A stretch of DNA of 64,000 nt from positions 1 to 64,000 of the forward strand of contig CAWASR010000001.1 of the NCBI GenBank assembly GCA_963784805.1, given 5' to 3'. Shown here piece after piece: positions 9,638-18,403 of this stretch. The position numbers were made by a program, and so were the translations under genes. The notes below the pieces were generated by a model that was not told the DNA's origin, searched no databases, and saw only the letters and a program-made list of their open reading frames with translations. The stretch's first letter is position 1. Every line of letters begins with the position of its first letter. Origin of the DNA: Roseiarcus sp963784805 (GTDB lineage Bacteria; Pseudomonadota; Alphaproteobacteria; Rhizobiales; Beijerinckiaceae).

Positions 9638-10248
9638 TCCCGATGTCTCCGACCCCGCTTGTCGCCATCTTAAGGGGAATCCGGCCCACGGAAGCCGAGG
9701 AGATCGCTTCGGCGATCGTGGGCGCTGGATTCGGTGCGATCGAGGTGCCGCTCAATTCGCCCGACCCGCTCAAGAGCATCGAGGCGATCGCCCGAAAATG
9801 GGGCGGCAAGGCGCTGGTCGGCACGGGCACGGTGCTCTCGGCCGACGCTGTCGATCGTGTCGCGGGCGCGGGCGCGAAGCTCGTCGTTGCGCCCAACGCC
9901 GATCCGGCCGTGATCGAGCGCGCGCTCGCTCTTGGCCTCTTCGTATTGCCGGGCGTCGCGACCCCGACCGAGGCCTTCCAGGCGCTGAAAGTCGGCGCCT
10001 CAGGTTTGAAACTGTTCCCGGCCGAAGGCCTGGCGCCGGAGGTCGTCAAGGCCTGGCGCTCAGTCCTGCCCGAAGGGACGCAGCTGATTCCAGTCGGCGG
10101 CGTCACGCCGGAGCGGATCAAGTCTTATCGAAAAGCAGGCGCCGACGGCTTTGGTGTCGGCGGAGCGCTCTATAGGCCCGGCGCGACGGCTGCGGACGTC
10201 GAATATGCTTCGCGGGCCTTCGTGACCGCGTGGAACGAGGCGGACTGA
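9634..10248 (+). CDS. dgoA: 2-dehydro-3-deoxy-6-phosphogalactonate aldolase
   Basis: A 204-residue KDPG/KDPGal aldolase. It splits the DgoK product into pyruvate and glyceraldehyde 3-phosphate. LVAILRGIRP at the N-terminus, EVPLNSPDPLKSI, GTGTVL, the PGVATPTEAFQAL block and the Schiff-base lysine in GLKLFPAE identify the family. IEVPLNSPDP and the DgoK neighbour favour the galactonate over the gluconate branch. It overlaps dgoK by 4 bases. This is the last gene of the cytochrome-GMC-SDR-dgoK-dgoA run; a 108-base gap follows. No galactonate dehydratase lies beside it, although an enolase-superfamily dehydratase sits at 34.4-35.6 kb. Confidence 0.92.
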   Translation: MIPMSPTPLVAILRGIRPTEAEEIASAIVGAGFGAIEVPLNSPDPLKSIEAIARKWGGKALVGTGTVLSADAVDRVAGAGAKLVVAPNADPAVIERALALGLFVLPGVATPTEAFQALKVGASGLKLFPAEGLAPEVVKAWRSVLPEGTQLIPVGGVTPERIKSYRKAGADGFGVGGALYRPGATAADVEYASRAFVTAWNEAD

Positions 10249-10356
10249 TCGGGCGCCGCCCCCACCCGCCGAGCGGGCGGACGAACGCGCTGGAGCCGAC
10301 ACGGTCTTGTGCGAGCCTTCGGTTGAAATATCCGTCCGACTCGCGCCGAGAGCGAT

Positions 10357-12888
10357 GTGATCGAGTCTTTTCTTCGACCGGCGGCGGAGGCCCTCAAAAG
10401 CGGTCGATTGCAATACAGGGAGAGCAACGTGACCGGGGTCGAACCTGCAAACGCGGAGCGCGAAATTCAAGTCGGATCCGAGCGGCCCGAGGTCGAGGCC
10501 ATGACGGTTGCAGCCGGTGAAACATGGTCCTTCTCTGCGTCGGGCCAATGGAGGAACGGCTTCATCCGCTGCGGGCCCGAGGGCTACCGCAATTTTCTCG
10601 CGGAGGTATTCCAGGTCGCGCCTCGCGCGCCCGGGCGGCCGTGGTTCTCGCTGATGGGCGAGATCAGAGGACAGCCAGGGTCGGCCTTCCCGATCGGGAC
10701 AGGCTGCACCCATAAGTTCAAGTCCTCGGGGACGCTCGTCGTTTTTGCTAACGACACGCCGGACGGATATTCCAACAACAAAGGCTCCATCACGCTTCGA
10801 CTGCGCCAAGGCGGCCTCGCGCCCGCGTTGGTCGCCGACGGCCCTGGCATTATCGGGGAATGGCATCGATTCCGCGACGTGTTCAACCGCACCAAGGGCA
10901 TTCCCTTCATTGCGACGCTCACCATCGGCGTCTCCTTTATCCTTGTCTTCATGCATCAGGGAAGGGACCTCATCCGCGGCGTCGGAGAAGATTATTTCTG
11001 GCAGTTTCCCTCTGGACTCCAGCAGATCGCTTTCGCGCTCGGGCTGCTTTTCCTCGCGCTCCAGGCCTGGAGCTGGTCGCGCATCATAGTCACTTCGAAC
11101 TACGGCGCCGACCGCAGCCGGTGGCGCCCACGCTGGCTGCTCGTCTGGTCGCCGCGCATTCTTGGCGCCCTGACGTTCGTCGCCGCCGCAGTATCGCTGT
11201 GGCGCAATCCGGCGAGCAATACGGACTTCGTCCTCGCGCTGGTCGCGGTCTGCGCGGCCTTCTTTTTCTTCGTCATTGCCCGTCAAGGTTTCGAGGAGCG
11301 CGCGGCCGCTCGCGCGGAGCAGCGTGGCAGAGCTCGTCAATTCGCGCACATCCAGCGCTATTGGGTAATCTTCAGCTTGATCATGGTCGCCGTCCTGATG
11401 TCGGTTGCGACCGTCATTCCCGAGAAACTCGGCGTCTGGCTCGGCGCGCCCGCAATCGTCACCATCGCGCTCGGCCTCGTCATTCCGGTGGCGGTGATCG
11501 GAATCCAGATTGGATCCAGCCTTCGCATTCCCGTCGTCGGCTCCATGCTTCTGTTCGCCGTCATTACAGGCATATGGGTCGACAACCATGCCGTCGGGCG
11601 GCGCGCCTTCGGGGGCGCGGCGTCCGGCCCGACCGCGCGGCTCAGTCTGAGCCAGGCATACGCTCTGTGGAAGACCGCGCAGACACCAGATGCGGACGGG
11701 AAAAGAACAATGGTGCTGGTCGCCGCGCAGGGCGGCGCTTCACGGGCCGGCTATTGGACGGCGCTGGCGCTCACGGGCCTGCGCGACGCGGCCAGGAAAA
11801 GGAACATCGACTTCGACTCGCACCTGTTCGCGATCAGCTCGGTTTCCGGCGGAAGCGTCGGCGCCGTGGGCTACGCGGCGATGCTAAAATCGGCGCCTGA
11901 CGCCGCGAACTTCAAGGCCTGGCTGATGGCCTTCGCCGGCAAGGACGCGCTGGGGCCGGCGATGACCGGCATGCTGTTTCCCGATCTGTTGCAACGCTTC
12001 CTGCCCGTTTCCTTTCTGCCGGATCGCGCCGAGGCGCTGGAGCGGGGGTGGGAGGACGCCTGGGCCTCGAGCGGGGCGCCGAGCGCAGTCGCCGGCGTCA
12101 TGCGCGAACCGTTCCTCAACCTCGCGCCGAAAGCAGGCGAGCCGTGGCGGCCGATCCTCATCGTGCAGGGCGCGAGCGAGAACAGTGGCCGCCGTGTGCT
12201 GACCAGCGGCGTCGATTTCCTCCCCAATGAGATCGATGCGGATGACTTCGAGGAGATCGTCGGCCACGACGTCGCGGCCTCGACCGCGATCCTGAACGGC
12301 GCGCGCTTTCCCTGGATCAGCCCCGGAGGAACGTTCTGGGTCGATCAGGGTCCGCCGACCGGCAGGGTCAGCGACCATATTCTCGACGGAGGATATTTCG
12401 ACAGCGCGGGCGCCGAGACGCTGCGCGAACTGGTGCGCGCCATCCGCGCAGAATCCGGCGATGCGGACAAGCTCAACATCATCTTCGTGCTGATCGGGTA
12501 CAGAGATCCCGACACGTCAGCGCCCACGCCCGCCGTCGCGACCAACGACGTCTTTGCGCCGCTGTTCGGCGTGTTCGCCAGCCTGCCGGCGCACGAGCGA
12601 CATTTGGCGCGCGAGATGAAGCTGTTTGACCAGAAGGCGCTCGGCGACGCGGACCCTTACACGTCGCGCGTGCCCGAGGGCGGCGTCGACTACGAGGCGA
12701 TCGTTCTGTGCGAAGGCGCCGTCAAAAAAGGCGCCAGCCTTGAAAAGTACGACCCGCCGATGGACTGGACCTTGTCAGGGGAAGCCAAGCGCTACATCGA
12801 GGACTCGCTGATCGCGACGACGCCGGCGTGCAAGGCGCAAGACAACGTCGAGACAATCGACGCGATCGCCGAGCGGCTGAAACGGTGA
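10357..12888 (+). CDS. Lectin-like / multi-pass membrane / patatin-like hydrolase fusion
   Basis: An 843-residue protein with three parts. Residues about 28-150 resemble the LecA (PA-IL) calcium-dependent galactose lectin fold, with NDTPDGYSNNKGSITLRL near the end matching the metal/sugar loop region. Residues about 181-408 contain seven or so hydrophobic segments. Residues about 450-840 look like a patatin-like lipid acyl hydrolase: a Gly-rich oxyanion loop (QGGASRAG, 458-465), a nucleophile motif SVSGGS (495-500) and a DGG dyad (about 677-679). A start at a later ATG (10501) is possible but would trim the lectin-like part. It stands alone between dgoA and a transposon remnant. The domain calls come from motif memory; the role may be a membrane-anchored phospholipase. 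Confidence 0.7.
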   Translation: MIESFLRPAAEALKSGRLQYRESNVTGVEPANAEREIQVGSERPEVEAMTVAAGETWSFSASGQWRNGFIRCGPEGYRNFLAEVFQVAPRAPGRPWFSLMGEIRGQPGSAFPIGTGCTHKFKSSGTLVVFANDTPDGYSNNKGSITLRLRQGGLAPALVADGPGIIGEWHRFRDVFNRTKGIPFIATLTIGVSFILVFMHQGRDLIRGVGEDYFWQFPSGLQQIAFALGLLFLALQAWSWSRIIVTSNYGADRSRWRPRWLLVWSPRILGALTFVAAAVSLWRNPASNTDFVLALVAVCAAFFFFVIARQGFEERAAARAEQRGRARQFAHIQRYWVIFSLIMVAVLMSVATVIPEKLGVWLGAPAIVTIALGLVIPVAVIGIQIGSSLRIPVVGSMLLFAVITGIWVDNHAVGRRAFGGAASGPTARLSLSQAYALWKTAQTPDADGKRTMVLVAAQGGASRAGYWTALALTGLRDAARKRNIDFDSHLFAISSVSGGSVGAVGYAAMLKSAPDAANFKAWLMAFAGKDALGPAMTGMLFPDLLQRFLPVSFLPDRAEALERGWEDAWASSGAPSAVAGVMREPFLNLAPKAGEPWRPILIVQGASENSGRRVLTSGVDFLPNEIDADDFEEIVGHDVAASTAILNGARFPWISPGGTFWVDQGPPTGRVSDHILDGGYFDSAGAETLRELVRAIRAESGDADKLNIIFVLIGYRDPDTSAPTPAVATNDVFAPLFGVFASLPAHERHLAREMKLFDQKALGDADPYTSRVPEGGVDYEAIVLCEGAVKKGASLEKYDPPMDWTLSGEAKRYIEDSLIATTPACKAQDNVETIDAIAERLKR

Positions 12889-13164
12889 GTGACGGGATGG
12901 CGTGGCCGAATTTGCGCGAAGGCGCCGCCGGGCCGCTTCGTGGCCGGCAAAGCCCGCCATTGCGCCAAGCGGTCTCGGCCCAAGCCATTGGGGTCCGTCT
13001 GAATCTTCGCGACTTTGAAGGAGTCCGGCCGATCGCTGAGCGCAGGGCGTGGGCTCGCTCAAGCGTCGATGGCGCGAGTAGGTTTGTCACCCGAGCAGGG
13101 TGGCGGTGGCTGGTCCACGAGATCGCGGGGCGCGACGGACTGCGTGCTTTCCAACCCATGACGA
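12889..13164. other. Non-coding stretch next to IS remnant, nothing recognised
   Basis: This lies between the patatin-like gene and the recognisable end of the IS630 remnant. Open frames exist on both strands, but none shows family motifs, a ribosome binding site or plausible codon use. It may be further degraded insertion sequence. Confidence 0.4.
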
Positions 13165-14026
13165 TCACGCCTTGGATCGCCATGAGCCTTCTCCAACAAG
13201 CCATCTGGCGCGGTCGAGCGGCAGCGCAGCATGCTCACCCTTGGGCGAGGTTGCGCGAGATTTCGTCGAAGTGGAGTTGGCATCGCTACAGTGTCGGCAT
13301 AGGGCAGCACGAGCGCGGCGCCGACGCCCAGCGCCGGTCAGATATCGCCGAGCAGACAGGCATTGTCGTCGCGTTGATCGGCGGGCCGGCGATGCCGCGC
13401 TCCCCGAGGCCCATTGCCGAACCAGGCCGTTCCTCTGGCCGAAGCGCGCTTCCGTCCTGAAGCCAGATTTCGATCGGGGTCTTGGCGACGCGTCGCCGAA
13501 ATGCGCCTTCATCGCGCGCGGGAAGTTTTTTTGAATGCTTCGACGATCCGCTCGTTTTCGGCAGGGTGACGCGGCCGCGCGCTCATGTGCGAAAATCCGA
13601 GCTTCTTGAGGAGCTTTCCGACCGTGCGCTCGTGATACGAGACGCCCAAGCGCTCGCCGATGACGCGCTCGAGATCGACGCGCCGCCAGCGCACGACGGC
13701 GTCGACTTCGCGGCCCGGCCCGGCCCGGCCTCCGCAAGGTTGGCGAACTCGGTCGACTGCTCCGGCGGCAAGCGAGTCGTCGGGCAGCTGGCGGCCCGGT
13801 TGTCGACAAGCCGGTCCGGCCCCGAGGCGTTGAAGCGGTGCGCCCAGTCGCGCCAGGTCTGGCGATCCGTGCCGCCGATCTTGGCCGCTTCGCCGCGCCC
13901 CACCCCGCCGCGGACCGCCGCCAGCGACAACAATCGCCGGCTCTGGTTGGCGTCCTTCGAGCGCCCGGCCAGCGCCTGAAGCTCGTCGGCCGAATAGTCG
14001 TCCCGCAATTTCACCGCTGCCGGCAT
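13165..14026 (-). mobile_element. Degenerate IS630-family transposase remnant
   Basis: Three pieces of one transposase can be read on the minus strand in different frames. The N-terminus is MPAAVKLRDDYSADELQAL, followed by the helix-turn-helix part RRLLSLAAVRGGVGRGEAA and DRQTWRDWAHRFNASG. Then come GREVDAVVRWRRVDLERVIGE and HERTVGKLLKKLGFSHMSARP, reached by a shift in a GGGCC-rich tract near 13720. Then come NFPRAMKAHF, ARFGQRNGLVRQW and LPLDRARW, reached by a shift at a run of seven T (13526-13532). Further shifts are needed downstream. The last part of the catalytic DDE domain is not found. No terminal repeats could be delimited. The element is dead. Confidence 0.75.
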
Positions 14027-14140
14027 GGCGCGAATCTCCTTCGCGCGCAAAGAGTCAGAAAATCCGCGCCAAGGGAATCCAACATGAGTCGGCCGGCGCG
14101 GCGGTTGGCATGACAGCACCGATCCGGGGCCCTTGCGTCA

Positions 14141-14398
14141 TTGGCTGATCGTCTGCTTCAGGGCTTCGATCGACGTCTTGACGCCTTCACCGCCAGCCTG
14201 CTCGCCGATCTCGCCGCTTCGCCAACAGTCCTGGAGTCCGCGGCCGGATTGGAAGGACTGGCGCGCCGCGCCTGCGCCGCCGGCGCCCTCGCCGCGACCG
14301 TCTCGGGCGCAATGGAAAGCCTGCCGACAGCGGAGCGGCGCGACGCCCTTCTGGCGGGTCGCGCCCTTCCAGCGCAGGACGTCGCAGCCTCTGTCTAG
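14141..14398 (+). CDS. Small hypothetical ORF beside the IS remnant
   Basis: An 85-codon frame from a TTG at 14141, rich in Ala and Leu (LLQGFDRRLDAFTASLLADL, GALAATVSGAMESLP), with codon use like the surrounding genes. It is predicted to be largely helical. No family is recognised and no convincing ribosome binding site is seen. The frame is open only to 14114 upstream, so it could be the tail of a gene interrupted by the transposon. Low confidence. Confidence 0.35.
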   Translation: MADRLLQGFDRRLDAFTASLLADLAASPTVLESAAGLEGLARRACAAGALAATVSGAMESLPTAERRDALLAGRALPAQDVAASV

Positions 14399-14526
14399 TG
14401 CTCGTGAATTCGAAGCTTCGGGCCCTGCCGCGTTCCCGGTCGTTTCTTCGGCCGTCCCATCTCCGTCCCATCGACCGCGGCGTTGGTTCAGCGTTCGCCT
14501 CTCGGGCGTGATGCTTCAATTGAGCG

Positions 14527-14850
14527 ACGGGGCGGCGCAAGCGGCTTGCCGGGCTCCCGGGCGACCGGGGGCAGGAGGTGCCGTTTTTGAAAATCATTTT
14601 TCAGCGACAATGTCTTTGCGCAAACCAGAAGCCGTGCTATGGTCTTCCTCGTCGCTGGATCGAAGCGCGCCTGTCACGCCGAGGGCAGCGGCTGCTTTAG
14701 GCCCTCACGCGGGCGAGTTGACACGCTCAAAAACGGCGAGGGGCGCGAAGTCTTAAGCAGTCGGCATGGTTTGGGGCTGGCGCCTCGCCCGATCGGATTC
14801 GAGACCGGAATCGGTTCCGAACGGACGCCCATGCCGGGACGTCTTAAGCA
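14527..14850 (+). repeat. Dispersed ~320 bp intergenic repeat, copy A
   Basis: This stretch matches the reverse complement of 54422-54758 over its whole length at an estimated 75-80% identity by eye. The best conserved blocks are a CCGGGGGCAGGAGG motif, TATGGTCTTCCT followed by GTCGCTG, CGCCGAGGGCAGCGGC, and ACCGGAATCGGTTCCG followed by CGGACGCCC (14804-14830). The last contains a CGGAA/TTCCG inverted repeat. No shared protein frame stays open through both copies, so it is probably not a gene. It could be a mobile intergenic repeat or a structured RNA/regulatory element. Confidence 0.7.
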
Positions 14851-15240
14851 AAGCCCAGTCCGGCTCCCGGTCCCCGTCCGCAGGGATGATCCGGGGGCGA
14901 AGCGCAGCTCACGGGTCTCGCGAGGGCAAGCGGTCGACGAATCGGCCCTGAATGGCGCCGCAAGCGATTGAAAAGACGCAATCCGCGACCCCAAATGGCG
15001 CCAGCCCCTCGCGGAACTTAAAAGAACGGGTCGGGGGTCGAGAAAGGGACGAAGGGCGTAGCTTCCGAGCACCCCCTCTTTTGGAGGCCAATAGAGCGCA
15101 TTTCCGCTTCGGGGGGCGGCGATGTCGCCAACAAGGATGAAATCTCATCGCGAACAAAGCCGATCAGGAAGCGGCGCACGCTGAGCGCTTTCCTGCTTTT
15201 CCTGCCGAGCGGCGGGGGCGCCTGGGAGTTACGTTGTATT
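14851..15240. other. Intergenic stretch, nothing recognised
   Basis: This lies between the repeat and the 3' end of the minus-strand dehydrogenase. Both strands were read in all frames; only short, motif-less frames occur. No tRNA-like or strong terminator structure was seen. Confidence 0.4.
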
Positions 15241-16251
15241 TCAGATCGCCCGATAGAGCGCCGGCTGGTCGCGCAGCTTGATCGGCTCGCGCTTTCCTGA
15301 TCCGATCGCGCGGACGCCGGCGTTGGTGACGACGGTCGCCACATAGCCGTCCCACGAACTCGGCCCGGCGGCGCCGCCCCTGGCGGCGGCGGCTAGCCAT
15401 TCGCGAAACTCCGCGTCGAAGGCAGCGGCAAACCGTTCGCGCCAGTCGGCGGGCACGCGGCCGCTGAACACACCATTGCTCCTGATGATGACTTCGCTGC
15501 GCTCACCGAGGGTCACGACGCCGGTTTCGCCGATAATCTCGCCGCGAATGTCGTAGCCGTAGGCGATATTGACCGAAGTCTCGATCGCCACGAGCGCGCC
15601 TGAGCTCATCTCGATGAGGGTGAACAGAGGATCGGCGAGATCGCCCCCGCGGCTGTTGTGGCGCGGCGCCTTCACCGTAACCGCGACCGGTTCGTCGTCG
15701 AGCAGGAAGCGCGCGATGTCGACGTCGTGCACCGCCGTGTCGGTCAGCGCCATGTCCTTGGTGTAGTGTCCCGGGACCGAGGGATTGCGATGGCCGCTCT
15801 GAAATATGAGCGGCGCGCCGATTGCGCCCGAAACGATCGTCTCCTTCATCGCCCGGTATTGAGGGTCAAAGCGGCGCATGAAACCGACTTGCACCAGCCG
15901 ACGACCGAAAGCGACCTCTGCGTCGATGATCGCCGAACAATCCTTCTCATTGTCCGCCAGCGGCTTTTCGCAGAAGACTGGCTTCCCGGCCTTGATCGCC
16001 GCGAGCACATAGGCGGCATGCGTCGGACCCCAGGAGGTCACGATGACCGCCTCTACCTCCTTTGCGACAATCAGCTCTTCGCCCGTGCCATAGGCCTTGG
16101 CGCGGTTCAGTCGCGATGCAACCTCTTGCGCCGGGGTCGCGTTGACGTCGCTGACTGCGACCACGCTCGCTCCGGCGAGCACGTTGGTCAGTCGCCGAAT
16201 ATGGTCCTGACCGATCATTCCGACGCCGATGACGCCAACGTTCACTGTCAT
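15241..16251 (-). CDS. iolG: Gfo/Idh/MocA family oxidoreductase, inositol 2-dehydrogenase-like
   Basis: A 336-residue NAD(P)-dependent dehydrogenase. The N-terminal Rossmann motif is GVIGVGMIGQDH, the EKP motif is CEKPLADNEKD with the catalytic lysine, and the distal motif DTAVHDVDIARFLL supplies Asp and His. This pattern fits myo-inositol 2-dehydrogenase and related sugar dehydrogenases, which oxidise inositol or scyllo-inositol isomers to the inosose. It is the last gene of a minus-strand run with another IolG-like gene at its head, so the two probably act on different isomers. The gene just upstream is a broken sugar isomerase, 13 bases away. Confidence 0.8.
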   Translation of the reverse strand: MTVNVGVIGVGMIGQDHIRRLTNVLAGASVVAVSDVNATPAQEVASRLNRAKAYGTGEELIVAKEVEAVIVTSWGPTHAAYVLAAIKAGKPVFCEKPLADNEKDCSAIIDAEVAFGRRLVQVGFMRRFDPQYRAMKETIVSGAIGAPLIFQSGHRNPSVPGHYTKDMALTDTAVHDVDIARFLLDDEPVAVTVKAPRHNSRGGDLADPLFTLIEMSSGALVAIETSVNIAYGYDIRGEIIGETGVVTLGERSEVIIRSNGVFSGRVPADWRERFAAAFDAEFREWLAAAARGGAAGPSSWDGYVATVVTNAGVRAIGSGKREPIKLRDQPALYRAI

Positions 16252-16264
16252 GGCAGTTCCTCAT

Positions 16265-16601
16265 TCAAAGGAGCCCGAGACGCCGCTCTCGGGCCTTGCT
16301 TCTGGCCTTCTTTCCGCCGCCCTTCGCCTCGCCGAAGTGCTTGTCAACGTATCTTTGGATTTCCTTGCGCATGAAGCGTCCCGATTCGTCGGCGCGCTTC
16401 TCCCGGGCGAAGACGCAGGAGGTCACGATGCCGTCGAACCCGACCGCGGCGAGGCGCGCGGATTGGCCCACCAGGCGAGAAGTCGCGGCGGGGCGACAGC
16501 TCAATGTATTCGTGGCCGAGTTCAGCGACCTTGCGCGGTAATTCCGCGAGCGAAAGATGGCGATGCAAGTAGGGATCAAGCGCAATCTTCGTGGGCTTCA
16601 T
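16265..16601 (-). pseudogene. Sugar phosphate isomerase/epimerase with large internal deletion
   Basis: The first ~47 codons from the ATG at 16601 give a normal N-terminus of a xylose-isomerase-like TIM barrel (KIALDPYLHRHLSLAELP, ELGHEYIELSPRRDF). The last ~50 codons, in another frame, give its normal C-terminus (GFDGIVTSCVFAREKRADES, FMRKEIQRYVDKHFG) ending at the TGA at 16265-16267. A full member has about 280-330 residues, so about 200 are missing at a junction near 16455-16475. The deletion also breaks the frame. The gene lies in an inositol operon where such isomerases act on inosose or ketose derivatives. Confidence 0.8.
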
Positions 16602-16631
16602 CCTGATCCTGCCTTGGCGCCGCCGCGCATT

Positions 16632-17588
16632 TCAGAAGTCCTTGTTGACGATGAGATCGGGGTCGATGCGCCCGTCGAAGAAGTCGAGCACGTTCCGCAC
16701 CGACGAGATCGCCATGCGCTCGGCGCACTCGCCTGTGAGAGCTGCTATATGCGGAGTCAAGACGATCTGCTCAAGCGTAAGAAGCGGGTGGTCGGCGGGC
16801 GGGGGTTCAATGTCGAACACATCAAGTCCCGCGGCGCCGATTTGACCGGAGTGCAGCGCGGCGACCAGAGCCTCCTCGTCGACGAGACCGCCTCGGGCAG
16901 TGTTCACGATTATCGCCCCGGGCTTAGCGGCGGCCAATTCCGAGGCGCCGAGGATCGGTTGCGCGGTCTTAGGGGCATTCACCGAGACGACATCGGCCCA
17001 GCTAAGTCCCTGGTGAAGATCTCCGATTGGAGCGACGGGCCCGTCGGGCCAGTCCTCCGCAGCAAGAAAAGGGTCATAGGCGCGTATCTCCATGTCGAAA
17101 CCAGCGGCCATGCTCGCGAGGTGACGACCGATCCTTCCATAGCCGATGATCAGCAACCTCCTGCCCGATATCTCTCCCGCCTCGAGTCTGTCGCGCCAAC
17201 CCCACGGGCCTGTGCGCACAGCTCGATCAGCGCGCATTAGGCGCTTCGCGGACGCAAGTATCAGCATCATCGTGTGTTCGGCGACCGATACTGAATTGAC
17301 GTCGCCCACAACCGCGAGCGGGATCTTGCGTGCGTTGAGCGCGGCCAGATCAATTGCGTCGTAGCCGACCCCGTGGCGAGACACGATCCGAAGTCTGTCC
17401 GCGCTGGCCAATGTTGCAGCGGAGAGGGGTTGGGTGCGGATCACAAGCCCGTCAGCTTGGCCGATCAATGGCGCATAGGAAGGCTCGGACACTTCTTCGA
17501 CGAGATCATAGGTAATGCCGGGCGCCGCGCGCAGCAGCTCGATTCCGGAGGGATGAAGTTTGCCCGCAACGAGGACGTGAGGCATCAA
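16632..17588 (-). CDS. D-isomer-specific 2-hydroxyacid dehydrogenase
   Basis: A 318-residue NAD-dependent enzyme of the phosphoglycerate dehydrogenase family. It has the Rossmann motif IIGYGRIGRHLA (about residues 146-157), the substrate-binding Arg in NTARGGLVDEEAL, the Glu in FDIEPP and the catalytic His in LTPHIAALTGE. The family reduces 2-keto acids or oxidises D-2-hydroxyacids. It overlaps the HpaI-type aldolase gene by 4 bases, which suggests it handles the keto acid that the aldolase makes or splits. The substrate is not assigned. Confidence 0.88.
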   Translation of the reverse strand: MMPHVLVAGKLHPSGIELLRAAPGITYDLVEEVSEPSYAPLIGQADGLVIRTQPLSAATLASADRLRIVSRHGVGYDAIDLAALNARKIPLAVVGDVNSVSVAEHTMMLILASAKRLMRADRAVRTGPWGWRDRLEAGEISGRRLLIIGYGRIGRHLASMAAGFDMEIRAYDPFLAAEDWPDGPVAPIGDLHQGLSWADVVSVNAPKTAQPILGASELAAAKPGAIIVNTARGGLVDEEALVAALHSGQIGAAGLDVFDIEPPPADHPLLTLEQIVLTPHIAALTGECAERMAISSVRNVLDFFDGRIDPDLIVNKDF

Positions 17589-18394
17589 GAGGCCCTCTTG
17601 TCGGCTTCCCTTCCCGCCTGATTGAGCAGCTCGCGGAACCGCTTCACGCTGGCTGCCGCGGCGGCTGCCAGAAGGCGGCTGTCACCCGACACCGTAGTCA
17701 TGCGAAAGCCCCAGCCGACAGCGCGCAATGCATAATCGGGGGTTCCGCAATGTAACGCCGCGCGAATGCCGTTCGCTTCGCATGCCGCGACGATCTTTTG
17801 GAGAGCGGCGATCATCTCGGGCTCTTCCCTGTCGAATCCCGGGGCAAGACGCCCCTGCGACAGGCTGAGGCTCAGGTCGGCAGGCCCGACATAGATGCCA
17901 TCGAGACCCCGAGTCGCTGCGATCGCTTCGAGGTTGTCCATTGCTTGGGCGGTTTCGACCATCGCGAATGCGAGTATTTCGTCATTCGCCTCCGCGGCGT
18001 AATTGGCGCCGGCGGAATAGGACGCGCGGGTCGGGCCGAAGCTGCGCTCGCCGTTGGGCGGATAGCGCAGGTAACTAACGAATTGCGCGGCCTGGACCGC
18101 CGTGTTGATCATTGGACATATCACGCCATAGGCGCCGGCATCGAGGACCTTCATAATCGCGCCCGGCTCCAGCCAGGGCACGCGGGCAATCGGCACGACG
18201 GCGGAGGCGCGCATCGCCTGAAACATCGGCAGGAGGCTGGAATAGTCCAGCGCGCCATGCTGGACGTCGACGGTCAGCGAATCGTAGCCCTGCGCGGCCA
18301 TGATCTCGGCGGTGAAGGCACTGCCGATCGACAGCCAGCCGTTCAGCGTGGGGCGGTCTTCCGACCAGAATCGCTTCAGCTTGTTCGGGATCAT
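17585..18394 (-). CDS. HpcH/HpaI family class II aldolase
   Basis: A 269-residue aldolase of the 4-hydroxy-2-oxoheptanedioate aldolase family. These are metal-dependent and cleave 2-keto-4-hydroxy acids to pyruvate plus an aldehyde. The motifs seen are TVDVQHGALDY (His base region), the Arg in PIARVPWLEPG, GVICPMINT, and GLDGIYVGPADLSLSLSQG near residue 170. It lies between an aldehyde dehydrogenase (9 bases upstream) and a hydroxyacid dehydrogenase (4-base overlap). The three may process the aldehyde and keto-acid fragments of a cleaved sugar acid. Confidence 0.88.
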   Translation of the reverse strand: MIPNKLKRFWSEDRPTLNGWLSIGSAFTAEIMAAQGYDSLTVDVQHGALDYSSLLPMFQAMRASAVVPIARVPWLEPGAIMKVLDAGAYGVICPMINTAVQAAQFVSYLRYPPNGERSFGPTRASYSAGANYAAEANDEILAFAMVETAQAMDNLEAIAATRGLDGIYVGPADLSLSLSQGRLAPGFDREEPEMIAALQKIVAACEANGIRAALHCGTPDYALRAVGWGFRMTTVSGDSRLLAAAAAASVKRFRELLNQAGREADKRAS

Positions 18395-18403
18395 TCGGCC
18401 GCC

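Noticed and set aside
12722..13204. Minus-strand frame between the patatin-like gene and the IS remnant
   Set aside because: It overlaps the 3' end of a real gene, is Arg/Ser-rich and has no recognisable motif.
14639..14971. Plus-strand frame of 110 codons in repeat copy A
   Set aside because: It is not maintained in copy B, so it is not the conserved product of the repeat.
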